A DNA stretch of 22,278 nt from a virus, in the IMG/VR virus record IMGVR_UViG_3300047481_001769, positions 1-22,278 of that record; one strand, 5' to 3'. The notes under the pieces are model-generated. The model worked only from the letters and a program-made list of their open reading frames with translations. It was not told where the DNA came from and did not search any database. Numbering within the stretch: the first letter of the stretch is position 1; every line of letters begins with the position of its first letter. Below, in pieces: positions 13,598-22,277 of this stretch. A program made the translations under genes and the position numbers.

Positions 13598-16039
13598 TTA
13601 AGCATTATCAAAAGTTGCTCCGGTAGACAAGATATTAAAGTCGATTACGATGAATTCAGCTGTTTTTGCAGGTTGGATAAATATCTGGCCGTAAAGGATG
13701 TTGCGATCGATTACATCTGGTGTATTATTAGTTTCATCCATTACAATTCTGAAAGCGTAAAGACCTTGTCTTTGTTGTACAGTTGTAAGGTAAGGTTCAA
13801 CTATGTTGATAAAGCGCTGACGTGTTTGTGTCGTATTGTTTTCAAATACCAAGTAGCGAGTAGAGCTTGCAATAAACTTCTTGAGAGCAATTAACAATCT
13901 ACGTACGTTAATTCTGTCAAGTGCAGACGGTCTAGTTTGCATTGTTTTCTGACCCCATACGCAAATTCCTTGTGCTGGGAATGTTGCAATTGGATTGATT
14001 CTATTCTCGTAGAGGTTATCTCTTTGTGTGAAGCTTAATTTGGTTTCGATATCAATTGCTGATGAAATTCCACCTCTATTTAAACCTGCAGGGGCAAACC
14101 ACTCAAATGCTACGTTATCATTATAAGCAAGTACTCCTGGGATTACTACTGATGGTGGTACCCATACTGGCTTGTTTCTATCAGTATCGAGGATTTTAAC
14201 CCATGGCCAGTAAGTTGCTACGTAGTTGCTATCGATTCCTGAATTAGCTACTGCTGCTACTGCTGAACCTAGAGTAGATCCCTGTACTACTGGATCTGCA
14301 AGTACAAATGTATCACCACGATCTTCTGCTACTTCAATTGCTTTGTTTATGATTACTGCGTGGTCTGCGATAGTTGCACCTGGTGTTACCATTAAGTTTA
14401 TGTCATACTGGTCACCATTTCCGAGTACGTTGAGAGCTTTTACGTAAGCATCTGCACCTGGTTGTCCTTGTGTTGAACAATCAAATCCAAATAAATTAGT
14501 ACTTAAAATATTGCTACCAACTTTTCTTGGGATTGCTGGATCCATACCGTCAAATCCACCTTGGAATGGTACGTTAAATTTAAGTATATACTGAACATCT
14601 AATCCTTTGAATGTTGATGTTAATATACTTGCACCACCTGTAAATGATGAGTTAGAGTCTACTTTAGATGCACTTGGGTGAACTGTACAGTCATCAAGGT
14701 TAAAGTTTGTATTTGCAATTACTGATGATCCAGATGGAATCGGTTTCAAGAAGTTTGCATTGTCGCTTGAACCAAAATTCCAACCATAGTAAGCTTTTCT
14801 ATTATATAATCCGTTAATTGTTGGACTAGATTTAATGTACGAAGCTGTTGGTAGTGTGTATGGTATAGCTGCATTAGATCCAATTGGTTGATAAAGACCT
14901 TGATAACCAAATGGCTTTAATGCTGGTGAGATACCACCATCTGCTACTGCTGAATCGATTTCTATATACACATATTTAGATATATTATCATAATCACCTC
15001 TTTGAGATAATTCACCAGATGTTGCATCTACTGTATAGTACTTAGTACCAATTTTTCTACCGATGTAATTAGCTGAGTTTGGATCTAGTGAACAGTTTGA
15101 ATATGATTCAAGTACTACCGGTCTTTGATCTGTATCATTAAAATCGCGAATTACTACCGTGAATAATCCATAATCGCTAGCTGGATCATCTCCTGGTAGA
15201 ATGTTGTTTATGATTGATATTTTATATGCTGTGTTTGTATCTGTTCCATCTCCCAAAGTTACAAAGCGGAATAATTGTACTGGATCCTGACCTGCTACTA
15301 ATTGTGATGTAATATATGGTGTTGCAGCTGGTCCGTATGATCCCCAGTAATTTGCTGTACCTGAACCTCCTTGAGATCCTGATAATACTAGTCCATCGTC
15401 ATTATTCCACGATGCAGAATAAACAGATATTGAGCCTGATACACCCTCTGCTGATGATAAGAAATCTTTGCAGTAAACATATAAGAATGCATTCTTAGGT
15501 GATTTTACCGAGGTAGTAAATACTTTATCAAATGATATATTGCTTGTATATAATGTAGATGCTGATACAGTTTGTGCACTCACTCCACTACCACTTATTG
15601 TTAATCCAATTGAACCGGAAGCGCTGATTGAACCTGCGTTTAGTCCAGTTACTAGTGTAGCAGATAAATCTTTTTGATCGCTAGCACCTACTTTAGCACT
15701 TGGAACTAAGACACCAACTATCCTACTTACTGATTCAGTTGTATGCACAAGGTAAAATGCTCCTGGTCGATACCCTTTAATTTGCAATACCCTAACTATC
15801 GTAACAGTTGCGGCATTACGTAAGTACGTTCTTACCGTATATGGTACATAAGTTTCTTCACTTAACCCACCAAATCTAGCGGTAAAGTCATCAAAGCTGT
15901 TTACAATTGTAGGAACGAAAGCAGGACCTTTTGAAGTTGGTCCTATAATTGCTGCTCCTATATTTGCAATACCAGCTGGTAGAAATGATAGGTCTTTCTC
16001 GTTCGTAAAGACCCCCGGTGATACTAATCTTTCAGCCAT
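13598..16039 (-). CDS. Contractile tail sheath protein, T4 gp18-like
   Basis: Tail sheath subunit that contracts to drive the tube through the host envelope. Of its 813 residues the N-terminus (LVSPGVFTNEKDLSF, then AAIIGPTSKGPAFVPTIV, FDDFTARFGG and VRTYLRNAATVTIVRVL within the first 85) is the classic sheath signature. The C-terminal 170 residues match the conserved sheath core: ENRINPIATFPAQGICVWGQ, LDRINVRRLLIALKKFI, and GQIFIQPAKTAEFIVIDF. It is about 150 residues longer than T4 gp18 (659). The extra length is in a Ser/Gly/Thr-rich middle (about 90-480) likely to form surface domains. The tail tube gene follows 22 bases later. The leader has a TATTTATT motif 22 bases before the ATG and no Shine-Dalgarno. 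Confidence 0.96.
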   Translation of the reverse strand: MAERLVSPGVFTNEKDLSFLPAGIANIGAAIIGPTSKGPAFVPTIVNSFDDFTARFGGLSEETYVPYTVRTYLRNAATVTIVRVLQIKGYRPGAFYLVHTTESVSRIVGVLVPSAKVGASDQKDLSATLVTGLNAGSISASGSIGLTISGSGVSAQTVSASTLYTSNISFDKVFTTSVKSPKNAFLYVYCKDFLSSAEGVSGSISVYSASWNNDDGLVLSGSQGGSGTANYWGSYGPAATPYITSQLVAGQDPVQLFRFVTLGDGTDTNTAYKISIINNILPGDDPASDYGLFTVVIRDFNDTDQRPVVLESYSNCSLDPNSANYIGRKIGTKYYTVDATSGELSQRGDYDNISKYVYIEIDSAVADGGISPALKPFGYQGLYQPIGSNAAIPYTLPTASYIKSSPTINGLYNRKAYYGWNFGSSDNANFLKPIPSGSSVIANTNFNLDDCTVHPSASKVDSNSSFTGGASILTSTFKGLDVQYILKFNVPFQGGFDGMDPAIPRKVGSNILSTNLFGFDCSTQGQPGADAYVKALNVLGNGDQYDINLMVTPGATIADHAVIINKAIEVAEDRGDTFVLADPVVQGSTLGSAVAAVANSGIDSNYVATYWPWVKILDTDRNKPVWVPPSVVIPGVLAYNDNVAFEWFAPAGLNRGGISSAIDIETKLSFTQRDNLYENRINPIATFPAQGICVWGQKTMQTRPSALDRINVRRLLIALKKFIASSTRYLVFENNTTQTRQRFINIVEPYLTTVQQRQGLYAFRIVMDETNNTPDVIDRNILYGQIFIQPAKTAEFIVIDFNILSTGATFDNA

Positions 16040-16061
16040 GTTGTGTATATTTTATTTTGAT

Positions 16062-16069
16062 AATAAATA
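16062..16069 (-). promoter_or_regulatory. Intergenic TATTTATT motif before the sheath gene
   Basis: The minus strand reads GATATTTATTATCAAAATAAA, ending 22 bases before the sheath ATG. It is a one-base variant of the recurrent motif. A promoter here would give the sheath-tube pair its own high-level transcript. Confidence 0.4.
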
Positions 16070-16090
16070 TCACAACGTATAACCAAACCG

Positions 16091-16372
16091 TTAATTTTTT
16101 GCTTCATTAGGTGTAAATAAACCAGATTCTAGATCCAGTGAACCTACCCCATACTTATCACTTAGTGATTTAGCAAAGTCCTTTTCTTCTTGATTAACGT
16201 TGAATATTTGTTCGTTTAGTTGTGATTCTTGATCAGCTAATGTTTGTAGATAGTCTTCTGCACTTTTTTTAGCCAATCTTAGTTGCACTGATTGAATGCC
16301 TAAAACTTGATATTTGTCTTGAAGTTCCTTAATTTTTTGGATTTCTTCGTCTGTAAATTTTTGTTGTTCCAT
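16091..16372 (-). CDS. Small coiled-coil protein of unknown function
   Basis: A 93-residue, highly charged protein. Residues 5-75 read as a near-continuous helix with coiled-coil heptads (EEIQKIKELQDKYQVLG; QLRLAKKSAEDYLQTLADQ; LNEQIFNVNQEEKDFAKSL). A short ordered tail DKYGVGSLDLESGLFTP closes it. That tail, a YG-x-G-x-x-D-x-x-x-G-x-F-x-P pattern, is one I associate with small uncharacterised proteins of T4-like phages, but I know of no established function. It has no cysteine, signal peptide or membrane segment. It lies between the adhesin pair and the sheath gene with its own upstream TATTTATA motif. A structural adaptor or assembly factor is plausible but unproven. Confidence 0.82.
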   Translation of the reverse strand: MEQQKFTDEEIQKIKELQDKYQVLGIQSVQLRLAKKSAEDYLQTLADQESQLNEQIFNVNQEEKDFAKSLSDKYGVGSLDLESGLFTPNEAKN

Positions 16373-16387
16373 AACTTGATTGTTTAT

Positions 16388-16395
16388 TATAAATA
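16388..16395 (-). promoter_or_regulatory. Intergenic TATTTATA motif before the coiled-coil gene
   Basis: The minus strand reads ACTATTTATAATAAACAATC, 15 bases before the ATG. Fifteen consecutive bases (CTATTTATAATAAAC) are the same as at 49-56 at the other end of the window, which is strong evidence for a shared signal. Confidence 0.5.
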
Positions 16396-16405
16396 GTATT
16401 GTTTT

Positions 16406-17965
16406 CTATATAACAAAGGTATATCCTATTGTTCCTGGCCTAGATCCAGTGGCCCAGTTAACTGTATCTGTTAATGCTGCTCCAAAACTCCATATTGTTT
16501 GACCTTGGGATGAATCTATACGAGTACCATTAACGTATATAAGTTGTTGTTGTGCACCATAATCTAATGTCCACAGCGATCTTGTAGTTGCATTATCTGA
16601 GGTCATTAATATTCGAGCTGCTGCTGTTGCAGTTAAGCTTGCATTAGTTGTAGTTCTATAACTAGCTCCAGTACTACTGTTTCCTAGTGTTATTGTTCTA
16701 CTTGTATTTGAACAGATTAAGTTTGCACAAGTCCAGCCTGCTGAGCCGGTGAATACTGTATTTCCTGTTGCTGCTAGGGTTAAATTATTTTGAATTGTAT
16801 TTAATGTATTTTGAGTAGTTGTTGATGCTCCTGGAATAGTTAGATTCCAGAAAGTCATGCCGTTTATGGTTACGGATGTGTTGTTTGGGATAGTAAATGT
16901 AGATGTACTAGGAACTATAGTTCCTGCGGTGTATGTTAAAGTTCTTCCGGCTGCACCCCATGTTACTGTACCACCGGCAGGAAAAGTTACTGTTGCTCCT
17001 CCGCTTTTATTTATAGTTAAGTTATTTTGAATAGAGCCTGCCGCTATAGATGCGTTAGCTGATCCACTCATTTCTATCGTTGCGGTTCCAGTTAATCCGT
17101 GAGTTGGAGTAATATTTCCACCAACAAAAACTGTAAATGCCCCGTTTATCGCACCAGCTACAAATGCATTAACTGCTAAACCTCCACTTATGTTCATATT
17201 TGAATTAAGTGTTATTGCTTGACCGCCAGCAGCTAAAAAAGCTAAACTATTAAACGTAATTCCTGACACATTATTATATACAACACCTAAACCACCATTG
17301 TTCACTATTCCAGTTGAGATATAACTACCAGTAACGTAGGTAAATGTACACGTAGACAGAGCTAATCCAGCTTGGGTTATAGTTCCTGCTGAACTGCTTA
17401 TTAAGATTGTTGAACCAGCAATTGTATTTCCTGTATAATTACCTGATAATGTTCCTGTTCCTCTGAGTAAGAAAGTAACATTGGTGGCACCCAATCCACC
17501 GGCTACTGTTAAACCTCCACCAAGACTTGCAGTAAATCCACCCCCAGTAATAGTTTGTGCATTAAGATTTTGACTAATAGTACCATTAATTATCCAATTA
17601 CTACCTAAAGTATGTACTGTACCGCCGCCTCCATTTAATGTTAGTGGTGCATCCAATGTAACTCCATTTGATATGAGAGTTCCATTTCCTGTTTTTGAAA
17701 TACCTCCACTTCCAGTAATAGCCATTCCTGAATTTAATGTGAGATTACCTACAACGGTTAGAGTGTTGGCTAAACTCATTGTACCTAAGTAGGCTGAGCA
17801 ACTAAGTAGTGAACATGCGGCACCTGCTGTAATAGTACAGTCTTTACTACCACTCACTCCAGCACCAGTAAATAATGCTGTCGTAGTGGATGTTGGAGCT
17901 ACAGTATCCCAATTAGCGTTATTATTCCAGTTATTATTTAATCCTAATCCAGTCCAAATCGGCAT
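16406..17965 (-). CDS. Adhesin-like beta-structured protein, second copy of a pair
   Basis: A 519-residue protein rich in Gly, Ser, Thr, Asn and Ala, with repeated strand-turn patterns (NLTLNSGMAITGSGGISKTGNG and similar) that suggest a beta-helix or beta-solenoid. The N-terminus has spaced Trp-Asn motifs (MPIWTGLGLNNNWNNNANWD). The last ~117 residues, from TFTGSAGWTCANLIC to the end, form a distinct domain closely matching the end of the preceding gene. The shared core includes LIYVNGTRIDSSQGQTIWSF. Such a layout suits a host-surface-binding tail or decoration protein with a common C-terminal cap or receptor domain. No enzyme motif or signal peptide is seen. It starts 21 bases after the related gene's stop, consistent with tandem duplication. 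The exact function is not known. Confidence 0.75.
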   Translation of the reverse strand: MPIWTGLGLNNNWNNNANWDTVAPTSTTTALFTGAGVSGSKDCTITAGAACSLLSCSAYLGTMSLANTLTVVGNLTLNSGMAITGSGGISKTGNGTLISNGVTLDAPLTLNGGGGTVHTLGSNWIINGTISQNLNAQTITGGGFTASLGGGLTVAGGLGATNVTFLLRGTGTLSGNYTGNTIAGSTILISSSAGTITQAGLALSTCTFTYVTGSYISTGIVNNGGLGVVYNNVSGITFNSLAFLAAGGQAITLNSNMNISGGLAVNAFVAGAINGAFTVFVGGNITPTHGLTGTATIEMSGSANASIAAGSIQNNLTINKSGGATVTFPAGGTVTWGAAGRTLTYTAGTIVPSTSTFTIPNNTSVTINGMTFWNLTIPGASTTTQNTLNTIQNNLTLAATGNTVFTGSAGWTCANLICSNTSRTITLGNSSTGASYRTTTNASLTATAAARILMTSDNATTRSLWTLDYGAQQQLIYVNGTRIDSSQGQTIWSFGAALTDTVNWATGSRPGTIGYTFVI

Positions 17966-17986
17966 ATCTTTAAATATCTTTTTTAA

Positions 17987-19672
17987 TTAACATACAAATG
18001 TATTTGCTACTGTTAAAGGTCGACTTCCAGTACCCCAATTAGTAGTACCGTTTAAAGTTCCTCCAAAACTCCAAATAGTTTGACCTTGAGATGAATCAAT
18101 TCTTGTTCCGTTTACATATATTAAAGATTGAATAGCTCCATTATCTAATGTCCAAATTGATTGAGTTGTTGGATTATTTGATGTCATTGCAATTCCAGCT
18201 GCAGCAGTGCCTCCAGTCAATGCTGCGTTATCAGTTGTTCTATAGGAGGCGCCTGAAGAGCTATTAGCTAATGTTAAAGTTCTACCTGCTGTTGTACATA
18301 TTAAATTTGCACAAGTCCAGCCTGCTGAACCGGTAAATGTTGTATTCAATGATGCTCCAAAGGTTATGCTAGAAGATATTAGTAGTGGTGATAGTAGTGT
18401 TATAGTGTTGGCTGAATTGGCAGCTCCAGCTGAGACTAGGTTACCCCATAGTATTGTATTTGTGTTGAATCTTGGAGTTGTATTAATGCCAGTAGCACCC
18501 ACTGTTATAGTTGATCCGGACGCTATTATCGTACCTCCTGTGGAATTATTTAATATTTCAACTTGAGTTCCATTAAGAATCGTAATTGCCGATGGTGCTA
18601 CTGTTATTGATCCACCAGTTAATTTAAACTCTAAAGAAGCACTAGTTACCATATTATTAAAATTAGTTAGTGTTCTTCCGGATGCTGAGCCAGTAATAGT
18701 TAAATGTACGCTATTTAAGTTAATACCTCCTGCAGTGTTTATATTCACATTTCCATATGCATTTATTCTAGATCCGTTTACAGATACTGTTGTAATGCTA
18801 TTGTTGCTATAAGAAAAGGATCGACTAATATTCAGACTAGATGATAGTATCATAATTCGATTTCCTCCAAATAGATCACACCTATTCCACATCATACCTG
18901 CTGTATCAAGTGTAACAGTGCCAGCAGTAAGTTGAAGATTGTGATTATTAGTAAAAGTAACTCCACTTGCCGTTACATATGTAATCTTTCCAGAAGCATA
19001 TACTATAGCAGTATCAAAATTAACACGGCCAGATCCACTTATAATTAAGTTGTTTGAAAAAGTACCAAATGTACTTGCAAAAAATGATGCAGTTTGTCCT
19101 GCTTGTGGATTAATGTACATTGTTGATGTTCCTGCGGTAATATTTTGAAAATAGGATACACCTCTCAACATAATATCTCCTCCATTAAATATTACAGCTG
19201 GACCACCGTTGCTGTATGTCGTTGTTATATTGTTTTTTATAATTAGAGTATCTGCTAGGTTTAAAGTTAGGTTTGGGCCAAAGGAAATATAAGATAAACT
19301 ATGTATCGATTTTCCACTTGATGTAATAGCGCAAGTTGTATTAGTAGGAAATGTAATAGCTGCAGATCCAGTTACATCCGACATTGATGGTGATAATGCT
19401 AAACTTCTACTCACTGTAAGTGAACCAGCACCAGTCGTACCAACTGTAAATAAGCCGGTGTAATTAGAAGTGCCGCCATTAGTAAAGTCTATGCGATCAG
19501 CAGCTGCTGCTACAGTTGTTATAGTGCAGTTTGCACTAGCTGCTTCAAAAAACACATCATCTGCTATACCTGGAACAGTTGTTACATTTGTGTAGGTTGG
19601 TGATGGAGTTGAACTCCAACTAGCCGTGAGATTCCAGTTGGTTCCAGTATTTCTAAAATAATAGGTGGCCAT
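17987..19672 (-). CDS. Adhesin-like beta-structured protein, first copy of a pair
   Basis: A 561-residue protein of the same design as its downstream neighbour. The N-terminus is Trp-rich (YYFRNTGTNWNLTASWSS). A long Ser/Thr/Gly/Asn-rich body with strand-turn repeats gives a beta-solenoid-like pattern, and a C-terminal domain from TFTGSAGWTCANLIC onward ends NTFVC. By hand count about 86 of 117 C-terminal positions match the neighbour, while the bodies are much more diverged. This fits a receptor-binding or capsid/tail surface protein whose end domain is kept constant. Its ATG overlaps the stop of the 80-residue gene by one base, so the two are translationally coupled. No Shine-Dalgarno or signal peptide is visible. 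Confidence 0.75.
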   Translation of the reverse strand: MATYYFRNTGTNWNLTASWSSTPSPTYTNVTTVPGIADDVFFEAASANCTITTVAAAADRIDFTNGGTSNYTGLFTVGTTGAGSLTVSRSLALSPSMSDVTGSAAITFPTNTTCAITSSGKSIHSLSYISFGPNLTLNLADTLIIKNNITTTYSNGGPAVIFNGGDIMLRGVSYFQNITAGTSTMYINPQAGQTASFFASTFGTFSNNLIISGSGRVNFDTAIVYASGKITYVTASGVTFTNNHNLQLTAGTVTLDTAGMMWNRCDLFGGNRIMILSSSLNISRSFSYSNNSITTVSVNGSRINAYGNVNINTAGGINLNSVHLTITGSASGRTLTNFNNMVTSASLEFKLTGGSITVAPSAITILNGTQVEILNNSTGGTIIASGSTITVGATGINTTPRFNTNTILWGNLVSAGAANSANTITLLSPLLISSSITFGASLNTTFTGSAGWTCANLICTTAGRTLTLANSSSGASYRTTDNAALTGGTAAAGIAMTSNNPTTQSIWTLDNGAIQSLIYVNGTRIDSSQGQTIWSFGGTLNGTTNWGTGSRPLTVANTFVC

Positions 19673-19914
19673 TACTCAATAGGCATTTCTTCGTTAATAG
19701 GTAATGTTGGAATTAAACTAGCAATTGTATTAGCAGCATTAATCCTTGCTATTTCAGAGGAAGCTCTATTAATAATATTTTGTTCTATTTCTTCTGTAGA
19801 TTGAGGCATAAAATGAGGTACCTCTGCTGTAACAATAGTAGTATCGAAATTATATTCAACTACTGTAATTAATGTTTCACCTGCTTGTCTTGTTGAAGTG
19901 ATTTTGTACGTCAT
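19672..19914 (-). CDS. Small protein of unknown function in the fibre cluster
   Basis: An 80-residue protein I do not recognise. It opens with a beta-like stretch (YKITSTRQAGETLITVVEYNFDTTIVTAEVPHF, about 3-35) and continues with an amphipathic helix (STEEIEQNIINRASSEIARIN), ending in a short Pro/Glu tail. It sits four bases after the fibre-like gene and overlaps the next adhesin-like gene by one base (TAATG). Tight coupling on both sides suggests it is made together with them, for example as an attachment or assembly partner. Nothing else in the sequence points to a function. Confidence 0.72.
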   Translation of the reverse strand: MTYKITSTRQAGETLITVVEYNFDTTIVTAEVPHFMPQSTEEIEQNIINRASSEIARINAANTIASLIPTLPINEEMPIE

Positions 19915-19918
19915 AACT

Positions 19919-22246
19919 TTATGATCTTAATGTTGTTAGTGAAAGATATAATCTTGTTATTGAAGTGGCACTGACTACTGTGAATCCAAACACATCTCCT
20001 TGATTGAAGGATGTAGTCCAACCAGTTAATGTTGATGATGCTGCTTTTTGTGCTGCAGACATTGTGATTGGTGCAGAACCAGTGATTGTAGTTTGAGTTG
20101 GGAATGATGCAAATGTAGATTTTCTAACATCGATATTGCAAGTACCAGTTACATCCGCTAAAAGTTCCCAGTCTATTATAGTACCATCATAAGGCATAGT
20201 TACATATCCTCTTTGACCAACCGCTATTACACCGCCGTTTCCATCTATTGTAACACCAAAACTTCCACTTCTTAGGTTTGGTTTGATTGTTGCAGCTTGT
20301 GTACCGCTACCAGGACCAGCTAATACGTCACCTGTTAATTGAGTGATACCTCCGCCCGGACCACCTCCTCCTCCGATTGCAGAGGATGCTGTGAAAAACA
20401 ATTGGCCTGATGCTGTATTGTATGTTAATACATGGCCTGATCCGCCACCCTCTGTTGAACCAGTATTATATATACTTCCAGTTATCGTTAATCTAGCTGT
20501 AGTGGGATTATAATCCACATTATAATTAGCAAAATAATATCTACCATCATTGGGATCATATGAAGTTATAGGAAACCAAATATCATTAATAACATCGTAA
20601 TTTGAAACACCTCTCTCATTTATACTTTTTTGTCCGGTTGGACCTAATATACCATTCCACGATAAATCACCCTGGTAAACACTTCCATTATTAAGTATAA
20701 CTAAATTACCATTATAAAAAAGGTTTGCAGAAGCTCCTAAGAAACCGTTATTATTATATTGTATTTGACCATCAGAACCTGTAGCTCTTAGAGATGAAAT
20801 AAATGAAGCTGTTAATGCTAAGCTAGAAGTTTGAGCTCTCGATGCACTAGTTGCAAAGCTTGAAGATAATGCAAATGAACTGCTTAAGCTATATGAGCTT
20901 GATAGAGCATAACTTGATGATAAAGAATATGAAGAGGAAATAGCTTGAGAGGCTGAATATGCCCAAGATGAAGTTCCAAATAAACTACCCGTAAAAGACG
21001 TTGCTTCTAAACTTCCTGTTAATCCATAACTTCCGGTTAGTTGTTTTGAATTAATCCATAGCGAACCGCTATGAACTAATAAATCCCCATTACTATACGT
21101 TGTAGTTTTTACATCATGTAACTCGGTTAATTCATAACCATTCATCACATCAACATATATGATACCATCAGGGCTCTGTGTAATAACTTTTCCTAATCTA
21201 ACTTCGTGTAATGGAGCATCAGGAACTTGATTTGAAAAAGTACCACTAGAAGATAAATATAATTGAGTTCCTGGTGTATATGCGTTTGTGTTTATTCCTC
21301 GCAACATACCACTAGTTACAACATATCCTGTTTTAGTACCTCCTGTATGTACTATATCTTGGGCTACAAATCCTAAAGTAGTAGCAGATAGTTGATCTGA
21401 TTCAAAACTTGCTGTTACTACTGACGGTCTTGTGCCTTGAGATCCACTAATATAAACTATTGTACCTTTTGTTAAAGTAAATGTATTTGGATTATAAACT
21501 CGAACAACTTGTTGATGTCCTACCTCAATATAAAAATCATTAACATCTGTATCTACATTTATTGTTTTAGTATCATCAATCCAATGGATTCTACCTTCTT
21601 GGTGTGGTGGATGTGCTGCTGTATCTAGTATTGTGAAATCCACATAATCAATCTTTGATATGTAAGATTGAGTTGCAAGCAATGAACCAGTTAGAATAAC
21701 TGATGTACCGTTAAATTGATAGTTAGATTCACCTTGAATTGTATTTGCAACCCCAGTGGCTGTTAGAATGTAATTATCGGTATTATTGTTTATTGTAACT
21801 CCACTACCACCTCCAAACGCACTTGAAGCTGTGTAATATAATTGTCCACTTGCTGTGTCAATGGTTACTACATTTAATTGATTTGATGTAGTTAAAGCTG
21901 GTAAATTAAAGCTGCCTGTAATTATTACAGAGCCACTGATTGTCTGACTACCAATAAATATATTAGATCCAGTAGTTGCAAAAGCGCTTGTATCTACTCC
22001 ACTAATAACTACCCAATTTGAAGTAGTATCCCAATCAGCAGAACTTGTGGTTTGTCCTTTGTATGCGTAAAATTGTTGAGATGAGCTTGCAAATACTAAT
22101 TGTCCAATATTTCGTTTAAAAGAAGGAATACTTCCAGTTTCCGATATATCTCCTAATGGATATGAATTTCCCCTGAGTTCAGTTATATCAACTAGTGGAT
22201 AATTTGAATTATTATTTTTTAATATATCGGGAAAAAATAAAGGCAT
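19919..22246 (-). CDS. Tail fibre-like structural protein
   Basis: A 775-residue protein with a modular tail-fibre layout. The N-terminal ~85 residues (ending FYAYKGQTTSSADWDTTSNW) would be the virion attachment part. Next come a block ending TASGQLYYTASSAFGGGSG, a beta region, and a domain around 240-380 (KGTIVYISGSQGTRPSVV; TPGTQLYLSSSGTFS; GKVITQSPDGIIYVDV), a type frequent in phage fibres. A ten-unit hexad repeat (SYSLSS, SYALSS and variants) follows, then a second TASGQLFFTASSAIGGGGG linker. The last ~100 residues (IDWELLADVTGTCNIDVRKS; LTGWTTSFNQGDVFGFTV) resemble the beta-sandwich end domains of phage surface proteins. A host-recognition fibre is likely. The ATG lies one base after an upstream stop; no Shine-Dalgarno. 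Confidence 0.82.
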   Translation of the reverse strand: MPLFFPDILKNNNSNYPLVDITELRGNSYPLGDISETGSIPSFKRNIGQLVFASSSQQFYAYKGQTTSSADWDTTSNWVVISGVDTSAFATTGSNIFIGSQTISGSVIITGSFNLPALTTSNQLNVVTIDTASGQLYYTASSAFGGGSGVTINNNTDNYILTATGVANTIQGESNYQFNGTSVILTGSLLATQSYISKIDYVDFTILDTAAHPPHQEGRIHWIDDTKTINVDTDVNDFYIEVGHQQVVRVYNPNTFTLTKGTIVYISGSQGTRPSVVTASFESDQLSATTLGFVAQDIVHTGGTKTGYVVTSGMLRGINTNAYTPGTQLYLSSSGTFSNQVPDAPLHEVRLGKVITQSPDGIIYVDVMNGYELTELHDVKTTTYSNGDLLVHSGSLWINSKQLTGSYGLTGSLEATSFTGSLFGTSSWAYSASQAISSSYSLSSSYALSSSYSLSSSFALSSSFATSASRAQTSSLALTASFISSLRATGSDGQIQYNNNGFLGASANLFYNGNLVILNNGSVYQGDLSWNGILGPTGQKSINERGVSNYDVINDIWFPITSYDPNDGRYYFANYNVDYNPTTARLTITGSIYNTGSTEGGGSGHVLTYNTASGQLFFTASSAIGGGGGPGGGITQLTGDVLAGPGSGTQAATIKPNLRSGSFGVTIDGNGGVIAVGQRGYVTMPYDGTIIDWELLADVTGTCNIDVRKSTFASFPTQTTITGSAPITMSAAQKAASSTLTGWTTSFNQGDVFGFTVVSATSITRLYLSLTTLRS
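20789..20968 (-). repeat. Ten hexapeptide repeats in the fibre protein
   Basis: Exactly 180 bases encode ten units of six residues with Ser at position 1 and small or hydrophobic residues alternating, from SWAYSA through SYSLSS, SYALSS and SFALSS to SFISSL. The strict six-residue period suggests a trimeric fibrous shaft or linker between the two globular parts. The DNA copies are similar but not identical. Confidence 0.88.
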
Positions 22247-22247
22247 A

Positions 22248-22277
22248 TTATGATATTGTTAAAACTACTCCACTAGC
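22248..22277 (-). CDS. C-terminal end of an upstream gene (truncated by the window)
   Basis: Of the three minus-strand frames, two hit stops within the first bases. The third runs open from the window edge to a TAA at 22250-22248, one base before the fibre ATG, coding ASGVVLTIS. Such tight stop-start spacing matches the other genes in this cluster, so this is probably the last nine codons of another structural gene. The product cannot be identified. Confidence 0.4.
   Translation of the reverse strand, partial: ASGVVLTIS

Noticed and set aside
19919-22246. Collagen-like fibre
   Set aside because: There is no Gly-X-Y periodicity; the repeat is a Ser-based hexad.
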